Below are positions 39,501 through 51,500 of a stretch of DNA of 64,000 nt, piece after piece; the first letter of the stretch is position 1; each line of letters opens with the position of its first letter. This stretch comes from Gordionus sp. m RMFG-2023 (taxonomy: Eukaryota > Nematomorpha > Gordioida > Chordodea > Parachordodidae): assembly GCF_954871325.1 (NCBI RefSeq), contig NC_088779.1, positions 12,092,846 to 12,156,845 on the forward strand. The letters are read 5' to 3'. The notes beneath the pieces were generated by a model. That model had not been told where the DNA came from. It ran no database searches and worked only from the letters and a program-made list of their open reading frames with translations. Made by a program: the position numbers and the translations under genes.

Positions 39501-42500
39501 ATTAATCAATATTATCGTTTTTTATTTATTCATAACTAATTTATGTAATTAACTAAGCATCCGACCCATCGCAATTGTGTAGATTTATCGGAGAATAATA
39601 TGTTAAATCAAATGTTCCAAAACTAAAAATTCTCTTTTTATTTTTTTTTAAAACCCACCCAAATAATTATCGGTCATACAGTCGAATTTTCTAAAAGGAA
39701 CCCTGACCAACTATAAAAATGAATATCAAATAAGCAATACCATCAAAAGAGACCATTTTGTTCTCTCATTATTTGTTCAAAGTACTCTGAATATTCTAAC
39801 TAAATTTTAAATATGTTATCATTTCATTTCTAAAATTCATGTTTAATTATCGTGGGGGAGGATTCAGTAAAGGTTTAGAAATTTGCATAAAAAAATTAAT
39901 TTATTATTATTGGAAGTATCGGTCACTTGTTTCACTTAAAATTGAAAGTATCCGTCGATACGTTACTTAGTTTTGTTTAACGGCTGGATTTTAGCCGATT
40001 TTTTAAAAGGTCCACCTCAATTCAGTGAGCAAAAAATTTTAAGGCTTGCGCAATATTTTTCTGGATAAAATATTGTGTTTTTCAAAACTAGGCTCAAATC
40101 TAGCCATTTAACACTGCACATATACTGAACTGAAATCGTGAGTATCGGTACATACAAATATCTCTTCGCCCAGGTCTAGGTTATAAAAAATGGATGAATT
40201 ATTATTATCATAATAAACAATTTGTAATCTTACTTATCTATTATTAAATAAGATTATAAATAACATAAGATTTTTTTTTAAATATAATTTTTATTTTAAT
40301 TTTTGTAAATTTATATACTTGTGTTTTTTTTTAAATAAAAAGGTTATTTTAAAAATGGTGTCATATAAAAATTAAAAAGCCTTTCGCGTGCGTCATCGCA
40401 TATATAAAAATAAAATTAAAAAAATCTTATTGACATTGGCAGACAAGGTATATTAATAACCAATATTTTAAAAGTATCTTGTTTTATATATATACGAACG
40501 TTTAAAATAAGAGGTCAAAAAAAACAAATATGATCCTTTTATATAAAAATTTTCGTTTTACGTAATTATATATAACAAATAATTCTGAGGGCGGGTTAAA
40601 AATATAAGATTATCTCTTAAAAACAATATATAAAAAAAATTAAAAACCAATCTTATTTTTAAGACAATAAAGGTTAAGATTTTTTTTTAATGTTTTGGAA
40701 AAATTAATGGCATGGAATTTAAAAAAAGAATATATATAAAATATAAAAAGATAAACCCCACTGGCGATGTAAACGGGTAAGAAAAGGCATCCTAACAACT
40801 GTAGAACTATAGCGGCCTAGATAATAAAAAATTTTTAATAAATATATTAAGTATATTTTTTTAAAAACTTTATTTTTTTACGTGCAAATATTTATATCAA
40901 GTTTATAAAGATCTTTTAGCGAATCAATAATTTACCCTCCTCTTGTATAAAATTTTTATTTTTCTTAAACGCTATGGGCGGAGAGTTTCATACTTTGTAA
41001 AAATCATTATAATAAATTTAAATTATTTTCATAAGATTTAAAAATATTATCCCTCGTGGGCACGAAAATAATATATTAGGTTTTATATTTAGAAGAAAAA
41101 ATATATATTAAGTATTCTTGGCCATATTATTAATCGAAGAAAATATAAAAAAAAATGTAAAAGGTCTTGGCTTAATATAAAAGATTATGATAAAATTTTT
41201 TGACACTTTTTTTAAAAAAAAATATACGAAAAATAAGGAATTTTATTTAAAATCTTTAGGGGTCACTCTTATAATAGCAAACAATTTTTTAAAAAAATAA
41301 TAAAACAGATTTGAGCATGGAATGCTATCAATTTAATAAAATTACTCGAATAGATTAATTTTGGGCAATCGATAATAATTGTCCCACTATAATTCAGAAA
41401 GGTGGGATTTCAATATTAGAAATATAAAAGAAACTGCAAATTAAACTACATTTAATAAGAAGTAGGAATGTTATATATAAAATAGTCACTTAATCTCAGA
41501 ATGATTACAATTTTATATAACATTTTTACACTAAGCAACTTTAATCACGATTGCTAAAGTATAAATCAAGAAAACTATATGATACTAATATTTATAAAAT
41601 TATATTTACATTGAATTCGAATGCCGCAACTCCAATACCCGACGATGCTCCAGATCCAGCCAAGCCGACAAAATGTTCGCTCCCAATATTGCTAGCGAAC
41701 AAGGAGCCACCGACCTTGATCATATAATAGTTATTCAAATAATTTTTATTCAATTAAATATCGAAATATTTGGTAGATCAATAGCATTGAGACCTGAGTT
41801 TTTTTTAATATAGTCCTATAGTACAATCTTAAAATATGGAATATCAGCCGATACTTTTAATTTGCCGATCTAACCCAATATAATGGTGGCTCTAATTACC
41901 CCAAGAATTTAAAATCACATTTTATAAAAATTTCTTCAATATTAATAAAACATATTTTTTAGAAAAAATTTTAATTAAAGTAAAAATTTAATCGCCTCTC
42001 ATTCTTCCACGTATGCGATTTTTAAATAGAATCGCCTACCTAAAATTTAACCTCTCAAGTTAGACCCTGTAAACTACGAATTTCTTGAGGTGCAAAAAAT
42101 TATTTAAGAAAGAATTTGTTTTGGCAGTTTTTTTTTCGAATTCAACTGTTATTATTACCTTTTATATTTTAAATTAATCATAAGTTATTATAACTAATCT
42201 TCCCGTAGTCAAAGTTTAAATCGATTTCGGTTCTTTTCATGAATATTACCCCAAACGTAAATTTTCCTTTATGAAAAAAAAAGAAGATATGAATGGAAGG
42301 TTTACTAAGACATTTGCCATTTCTTTTAAAAAGCAAGGTGGGTAGTTCCATCCAGCAGATAGTACAACTGTTTAATAATGTGATGTCATTCTATTAAAGT
42401 GTGACAATAATTATGCAATATATTTTATCACAAAAAATTTTTTAGAGTATTTGACCGGTGAAATATACTTTCGGTCAATTGACCGAAAAAGAATCAGATG

Positions 42501-45500
42501 ATATTGGATAGATTGTCTCCTATTACAGTGAAACGAGTCATTATTAAATATACAATAAAATGGGGTAAACAAAATAAGATTCTAATTAATTTAATACATA
42601 TTGAAATTAAATATGGACAAGCAATTAAGATTAATCGTCATGTTTAAATAATAAAAAGAAATTATGTTGTAAATATATATTTTGTGACGAAAAATGAAAA
42701 AATTTCTTTGAGATTCTTTATGAATGCTCAAGTAAGATTTTTGATTAAATTTCATCTAAAATTCTAAATCATTTTTTGTAAAAAGTCTTTAGTCTTTTTA
42801 ATATTTGAAAATATTTTAGAATTTCTTAAATGTAATCAATTTTGCAATTTTGTATCCATTTATTTAGATAAAAATATGATAATACCATAAAATAATATAA
42901 TAACTTCGATAAAATAATTAATACATAAAAAATATAAATAAAATTTATCAAATCATTCCATTGTTCCACTAATTTGATGATGGTACGTTTTTAGAAATTA
43001 AAAGAGTTAATATTATAATTATTAATACAGATCAATTATAAGGATTATCTAATTAATCAGTTGTCCGCGATAACCTAACTCCAAAGAGCTTTGCATGTGA
43101 TTGTAAAAGTTAGTAAAATCATAAAGAATAAATCCGTGTAAGACCTGAATAATATTCCCAACAGTTTCATCTCTTGAATTAGGGCGGGGATTGATTGCTC
43201 AATATTTATTTTTTAAGACAATTTTCGATGAAATTTGGCTTAGGTGAATATGGTAGTATTCAATACTACCTTTATAAGCATCGATAAGTTTGCTTCTGGA
43301 TAGATGCATTATCCATGACAATAATTGCATATGGTGGTAAAACACTGATAAGCTCTGTCATAAAATCACGGAATAATAACCCATTAAAAGCTCCTTCGAT
43401 TATTTTATAATGGATTACCCATTCAATACCAATTGTACAAAGTATGCTTACATTTTAGAGGATGGGATTTTATTATTGGACGGACATTGTATAGCGCCCA
43501 GGAGTAGATTGGTACAACGTGCAAGTTTATTCCAGTTTCATCTAAGAAATATAATTCTTATCTTGGAATATTCTTTACACAATAGATTTGACGAATAATA
43601 ATTTCCCCGAGAGTATTTCTTCTATCAGGCTCCTTTCCAGCTCTTTTTTTAGACCGCCTATATTTTTGATATATTTACTAATGGTTTTTTTCGTTTTTGG
43701 ACTACCGAGGAGGGGGGGGGGGATTTTCTCTTCTCCTGGATATTAAGATTATTATTCAATTAAGTATGATTTATCTTTCAATTATAAAAGAATCTTTTTT
43801 CTTACTCCCTCTTTTTGAATATTATACTATTTTAGAGGATCTACATTTATTTCTGGGAATGTATCGCGTCTAAAAATATGAACCGGTCCGTAGACATTTC
43901 GACGTATTTTGCGATTGTCGTATTTGTAAATACGTGAATGTTTTATATTTTTTTTTAACGCGGAATGCCAATCAACCTAGATTAGATGTAATACATATAT
44001 GTAAAATTTATTATTATTATTTTTTTTTCATGAAATTAATTTCTTTTTATATAAAAAATTACGGATTTTTATGGTGATAAAATTGTTTTTTATTTCGGGA
44101 ATTATTAATAAAGAAAATCATTCTTCGCGAGTTATATTTCTTGTCTGCGTGGTGATTTTTGTAGTTTCGGGAATTTATTGAGTTGTTTTTGTTTTTCTCT
44201 TAGTTTGTGTTTAAGTTTTTTTTTAGTGGTGTCTTGTGACGCTGATAGTTTCCTAGGAGTTATTCGGTTTAGAAGGTAAAACAAAAAATTTTTAATTATA
44301 TAATTTTTTTAAGAATTTTTGACTGCGCATTTGTACTAACCATTATACGATTCTAATAGAGAAGTTTTTAATTTAGGTGCTGTATTAATATTTTCTACAA
44401 ATATTTAAATTTTTGTAATTGGTTATTAGTATTAATTAAAGAAAATTTATGAGCAAATGGTTTATTTTTTTAGGCCTAGTGGGGAGTATAGTTTTGGGGA
44501 TAAGGTTCTCTTTTATAAGGATTTGGGTTATAAAGTTATTTATAAGAACTTTAATGAATTGGATTTAGGTAAACAGTTGATTACTGTGGGAATATTATTA
44601 ATGATGTATTTATTGATTATTATATTGAAATTGTTGGTAAAAAGGGGTACTGCGGTACTGGCAGGCATGTATTGCAATTGGAAGAAGGACACTGCGGTGT
44701 CAGATGTTTATAAAAAGAAAATGGCAGAAACGTATTTTAATTTAATATCGGATATTTATGGGAAGAAAATAGCAGACTTGGAAAGTAATCTAAAAGATGT
44801 TTTAGAGGAAATCAAGGCTGGAAATGTTGGGGAGAGGTCAGATAGGATCCTCCTGGAAATGAAAGAAATGAAAGAGGCCATCAATGCGTTGATGAAGGAG
44901 AGCAAAGGTCCGGTTAAGAGCCAGGTGAGTGATAGAAATATGAATAAGAAATTTAATGATTACGAGGAAAATAAAAGATTTGTTGAAATGATCATTTGCC
45001 ATCGTTGCGGATGGCGAGGACATAAAAGGGATACCTGCGTAGTCCCCGAGCAAAGGTTTAAAGATGGATTTCCGTTAAAGAGACCTGATATAGGAAATGC
45101 CAATGTAAAAATGGTTAGTTTAAATGGGGTCCGATTATGTTTTAAGTGTAAAAGGCCGGAACATGTAGCTGTGGACTGCATGGAAGTATCACGAAATTCG
45201 TGTTGACTATATGATTGCAAGGTGAATCATATAGGAGTTGGGGCTCCGAGAGTTCGGAAAAATTTGTATAATAAAACATATATTATTAGTCGAAATGAGG
45301 GAAATGATAGAATTAAAATAAGAAATCATTCTCGTAATTCCTCTGAGAGGGAGGTTAGTCGATTTAGGTGGGAACAATATCCGAGGAATATTGTTCGGTA
45401 TCCTTTTAGAAGGGATGTTAAGAATTTTATTTGGGAAAGATGTCCCACAAATCTTGTTAAAAGAAATGTAATTGTCAGTAATAAAAATTTAAATTCCGAG

Positions 45501-48500
45501 TTGAATTTAAGGGGCAATGAGAATGCCAATGAAATTATTATTTTAGATAAAATAAACGCTGATTCTCCGATTAAAACATATGATATTTTAATGACGGAGA
45601 GATTAGATGGACCATGTTTGTGTCCGAGGGTTAGTTTGAAAATTGATCATAGGAATATAGAAATGCTATTTGACACCGGGGCTAGTATTTCTCTAATGTC
45701 GCAGGAGAATTTTTATAAGTATTGGCCTGGGGGAAAACTGGAAAAAGAGGCTATGTGTGTCAGGCAGTTTGATGGATCGGAAGTCGCTGTGTTGGGAAAG
45801 GCCAAATTGGGGGTTAATCTTAATGATACTATATTTTTCCTTGATTTATGGGTAGTAAAGGAAAATGTTGAGACTGTTATGGGGTGGGATTGGATTACCA
45901 AGCTTGGTCCTCCCAATAATTATTGGAATATTTTTAATACTAGTGATAATGTAATAATGGATGTTGGAGAGAGTGAAAATTTGGATAATACTGATAATAA
46001 AATTTGTGAAATTTCGGAGGAGATAATGGAGAAATCGAGTAAGTTAGATCATAATGATAAGGGAAATGAGAAGCAAATTGTGGCCGGGGGAAAAGAGGAT
46101 TGGAATAAGGTTAATCAAGCTATTCCTATTCTAGTGAGGCAGTATGGCATTATTTTTGATGAAAAATTAGGGTGTTTAAATGATTACCAAGTTGATGTTC
46201 AACTGAGGGAGGGTTTTTCACCTATCTTTTTGACTTGTCGGCGAGTTCCTTTCGAATGGAGGAAGGAGATCGATGAGGAATTAGATAGATGGGTGAAGGA
46301 CGGCATTATTATTCCTGTGGGATATAGCGATTGGGCAAATCCGTTAGTGCCTGTTAAAAAGGCAAATGGTAAATTGAGACTTTGTGCGGATTTCAGGGTC
46401 ACGGTAAATCGATGGGTGGTGGAGGTTAAATATCCATTGCCTAGGATTGAAGAGATTTTGGCTCAGTTGAAGGGTGCGAAATATTTTTCCAAGGTGGATT
46501 TTTCGTCGGCGTATTTGCAGTTACCTTTGAGAAAGGAAATCCGTAAATTATTGACGATAACGACTCCAAAGGGGTTGTTTGCGTTTTGTAGATTACCATT
46601 TGGGTTGAGTGTATCTGCTCCCATTTTTCAACGGACCATGGCGTCAGTTTTCCAAGGATTGGAAGGAGTATTTTACTATATGGATGATGTGTTAATTACT
46701 GGAGTGACGCCGGAGCAGCATAATCAACGTTTGGAGGAAGTGTTTAGGAGAATTCGTGATAAAGGCTTGAGAGCTAGTAAGGAGAAAAGTGTTCTGGGGG
46801 TAATGGAGGTTGAATATTTGGGTCATCGGATTAATGGAATTGAAGTGAAACCTTTGGATAAAAATTTGAAGAATATATCGAACATGAAACGGCCTAACAC
46901 TAAGGCTGAGTTGCAGTCTTTTTTGGGTATGGTCAATTATTACCATAGGTTCGTGGAAGATTTTGCAAAGGTGGCGGCGCCGTTATATGATTTATTGAAA
47001 AAAGGAATTCATTATGAGTGGAAGGATGTACAGCAGATTGCTTTTGAAATTTTAAAGGAAAAAATTGGAAAAGAGCCAATTTTGGTGTGTTTTGATAATG
47101 ACTTGGAAATTGTTTTGGCGGTAGATGCCTCAAATAAAGGAGTTGGTGGTGCGTTATTACAGGTAATAGAGGGCTTGGAGAGACCTGTATTGTTTTTCTC
47201 GCGTGTTTTTCGTGAGGTGGAAACCAGATATTCTGTGATTGAACAAGAGGCCCTGGCTGTGATTTTCGGGTTGACAAAATGTCCTGAATATTTGATTGGT
47301 AAAAAATTTGTAATTTTTACTGATCACAAACCGTTAATTCACTTATTTCGGAAAAACAATCGGGAGTTAATGATGTCTCCCCGGTTACAACGTTGGTTGT
47401 TGTTGGTGGGCAGCTTTAATGTGAAGATCCGATATCGTTGCGGTAAAGAGAATTGTTTGCCGGATAGTTTGTCCCGATTAGGATTAAGTTAAGAAAATGA
47501 TGAAGGGAACAAGGATAAGGTTCGGAACAGTGAAAAAGCCCTGGTTTGTTCGCTTTCGCATATGCTCAAAGGGGGTCCTACCAATTGGGAGGATCTTAAG
47601 TTGAGTACATTGAGAGATAGAGAAATGACTAGGATAAAGTTATGTGTAATGGGGAAAAAGACTTGGGAGGAGGATTGTAAAGTTTTTAAAAAGGTTAAGG
47701 AGGAATTGTCTGTGATAGATGATTGTTTAATGAGGGGTAATCGTGCTGTAATTCCGTTCAAATTAAGGGGTAAAATTTTAAATTTGTTACATGCTGGACA
47801 TCAAGGTCAAGGGAAGATGAAATCGTGGGCCCGTGAATATGTTTGGTGGCCGGGTATGGGAAAAGATATTGAAAATATTACAAGGACATGTGAACCGTGT
47901 AATTCGTGTGCAGCGATGCCCCGAAAGGAGGTGGGTCAGATATGGCCTAGGTCAAGAAAACCGTGGGAACGCTTACATGTTGATTTTTTCGATTTAGACA
48001 AAAGGTCGTATTTTTTAGTAGTGAATTCGTATTCGAAATGGATAGAGTACGAGGAGGTACATGGATATACCACGAAAATTGTGGTAAGGAAATTGAGGGC
48101 ATTAATGGCCAGGTTTGGATTGCCGGATACCATTGTATCTGATGGAGGACCTGCCTTTGTTAGCGAAAATTTCAGCAGTTTTGTAAAGAGTCTAGGATTC
48201 GACACATTTTGACTCCGCCCTATCATCCCAGCTCAAATGGTCAAGCTGAGAGGATGGTAGCAATTGTTAAGAATTGGATAAGAAAGGCCGGCAATCAGGG
48301 GAATGGGGTGTATTTGGCCAAGTTGTATTACCTCAATTCTAGGAATAAGGAGGGAGTGACACCTGCTGAATTGTTTTTGGGTCGGAGGACTAGGGTTCCC
48401 CTAGATTTTCTAAGGGCCGAGAGTCACGAGAAGGGAGTTTTGGAGGACCGAAAGATTAGGTTTGAAGTTGGAGAAAAAGTATGGACTCGTTTGTTTGACG

Positions 48501-51500
48501 GGAAAGGCAAGAAATGGGTCAGGGGCATTGTTGGGGTAAACAGAGGTTCAAAGTTGAATTTGATTCAATTAGAAATGGGCGGCACAGTGATGCGCCACAA
48601 TGATCATATAAGACCGCGGAAGTAAATCTGAGGTACCTCATATGATTATATAAATATGAAAATATATGTATAAATAAAATGAAGGTGCATCCCGAAGGAT
48701 TAGACTCGTTTCCGAGCAAATATATAATGTGTAAATGAAGGGTTGGGTAACATATTGTATGTGGGAATGGGAAGTTAACGGATCAAATAGGAGAGGGGCT
48801 CATCTTAAAGTGGTAAATATATATATTTATGCAAAGTTAAAGCAGGAAGGAGTAAAATGTACGTGAACGGTCGGTAACCTTTTTTGTTTAAGTTTATGTA
48901 TTATTATATGATGGTATTAGAATTTATTGATAGATGTTATGTAAAAAAGTGAAATTGAATGAGGAGGTTATCTCGGTAATACTACGGGAAATTGAAGTAT
49001 ATGTATGTATATGTAATGTTAAGTTAAACTGGTTTAATGTTCCGGCTGTCGGTAATAAACAAGGGAAAAGATTGAAATTGTGGTAATATATGTATTGTAA
49101 ATGAATAAAAGTGTAAAAAATAAAAGGAATAGAAAAGTTGTAATTCATTTTGTGAATACATTTTTGTTCATAGCCTTATAGGATAAATCATGGTTGTTGA
49201 ACATTGGTATTGGTACTGGGAAAATATTTTTTTTAAGTAAAAAAAAATATAATTAATTAAAAGTTCTTGTTTGAGTTTTTTTTTCCCTTTCCCCCCCTTT
49301 TCTCTTGTTTATAATTTAATGGTCTGTGTATGTGTGGAATACCGTAAAAGGAAATAGGAAAAGTTTAAAACGTGTTTGTGTTTTGGAACGCAATCATGGA
49401 TTGATTTTGTTTTTGTGTATGAAGTGATTTTTTTTTTAAAAAGGAAAATTAAATAACAAAAGTGTTTAGTTAATTTAAATTTTTTTTTTGTAAAAGATTT
49501 TTTTTTAATTATAAAATTATTTTTTTTTCAATTAAATTTTCCGAAATATTAAATTATACTTCTTTTATTAAATTGAAGTTTTTGTTGTTATAAAGTCAAT
49601 TTTTTTTGTAACAAGAAATCATTATTACCATTTTCTGTAAACTAAAATAAAGAAAAGGTCAACGCATATTCTTGAACCGGTAAATTATATTTTTTTTTAT
49701 TAAATTGAAGTTTTGTTGTTATAAAGTTTTTTTTTAAGTCAGTACTACTAATTTCTGAAAATCAAAATAAAGAAAAGGTCCACGTATAGCCTTGAACCAG
49801 TTATCCACAAATATTTTATCACCTTCGAGAAATGGAAACAGTCTCACGTTTAGTAGACCTTGGAGATTTTTATCTCCAGGTCACATTAATCAAGAAGCAC
49901 GATGGTATGACCCTGGGAGAAGGACGCCGGAAGGAGAATCAACCACCGACGTATGAGAGTAGACGGAAAAAGTGTTTCAATTGTCAGGAGGTGGGACACT
50001 TGCGGCATCAGTGTTCCCGGCCATCTCGGGAGACTCGCGTACCTTTGGAAGTAATATCTGAAAACCCAAGAGTGGAAATCTATGAAGGACGACAGCGCGT
50101 GCATCACGATTTAGAAGGGAGACAACCAACGGACTCAGTTCCCTCAGGGTCGGATAGGGATAGGGAGAGACATTCTATCAATACTCGTCATTTTGATGCT
50201 CGTGGTCAACTCTGGAATGGATCCCGAGGTATAAGTGGAGAGGATATTTTGCAAAGAGTGGTGACCAGTACGCTAACAGCTGGTGTTCCACAGACGGCAG
50301 GCGCTGAAGATTTATGGGTTAACCCAATGTCGATTTAAGAAAATCATGTGTAAAAATATTCTTGAAATGATGTTGTAAGTTTTTTTAGATATTTTTTTTT
50401 GTTTTATATCTGACGATATGCCACGATCCCATAAAGGGGTGGCATGTCGTATTTGTAAATACGTGAATGTTTTATTTATTTTTTTTAACGCGGAATGCCA
50501 ATCAACCTAGATTAGATGTAATACATATATGTAAAATTTATTATTATTATTTTTTTTTCATGAAATTAATTTCTTTTTATATAAAAAATTACGGATTTTT
50601 ATGGTGATAAAATTGTTTTTTATTTCGGGAATTATTAATAAAGAAAATCATTCTTCGCGAGTTATATTTCTTGTCTGCGTGGTGATTTTTGTAGTTTCGG
50701 GAATTTGTTGAGTTGTTTTTGTTTTTCTCTTAGTTTGTGTTTAAGTTTTTTTTTAGCGATGTCTTTGATTTTCATTTGTTTTTCAGGTTTTGATAACATT
50801 TTAGTAATTATATCTATTTTTTTCTTTATTTCAATATTTGTGTAATTTTTTTAGTCTTTGAATTCTCAACGAAGATTGGGAGTTTCATTAAAATTGGAGA
50901 AATTAGTATTACTATAATTCGAACTGGGCTTAAAAATTTTAAAATCTAAACTGGGCTTTAAAATTTTAAAATCTGAACTGGGCTTGAAAAATCATAAATC
51001 AGGCCCGCGCCATCAGTTCAAAATATAAGGAACCTATATAATAGACCGTTAATATTTATTTAATGCTCATATATATAATTTAGTGTTATTATAAACGGCT
51101 GGTTTTTTAAAAAACGGTTCACCATAAATATTTTAGCCAAAAAATATTAAGCAAACCTGGAAATTTTTCTCATAGATGGCAAAAAAAGGTTTAGACATTT
51201 ATTAACAGAAATCTCGAGGCGTGCCTAATATTATTTTGGCTAAAGAATCTCAATTTAAAATTGGTTAAATCGAGCCATTACGCTATTCTAATTTTCATGA
51301 CACACATCATAATTTCTTTAAAAAAATTACTCTAGCTTTGTGGAAAATATAAATGAGAGCAGACTGAAATAGTATGGACATGTGCTAAGTAGTGACTTAA
51401 GTAATGTAAACTGACAAGTTCTCGATCTCGGAGTGATAAACTAATGAACTAGAGGCAGGTCACAACTAACTTGGATTTCTCAAATCTGCAAGGACATGTT

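Larger units (their letters stand above)
43916..50755 (+). mobile_element. Ty3/gypsy LTR retrotransposon, Mag-like
   Basis: The 6,840-bp element has LTRs of about 310 bp at each end, a 5-bp target duplication GCGAT (43911-43915 and 50756-50760), a primer-binding site starting TGG just inside the left LTR, and a purine tract before the right LTR. Parts in order are gag-like, protease, reverse transcriptase, RNase H, integrase, a long AT-rich segment and an additional zinc-knuckle ORF. The gene order RT-RNaseH-integrase places it in Ty3/gypsy (Metaviridae), and the RT resembles the Mag group. LTRs differ at only a few positions, so insertion is young. It looks close to whole, with about two breaks in coding. 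It sits antisense in SLC5 intron 2, inside an older Tc1-like transposon. Confidence 0.95.

Noticed and set aside
44838-48226. Many minus-strand ORFs across the Ty3/gypsy element
   Set aside because: Shadows of the plus-strand gag and pol frames.
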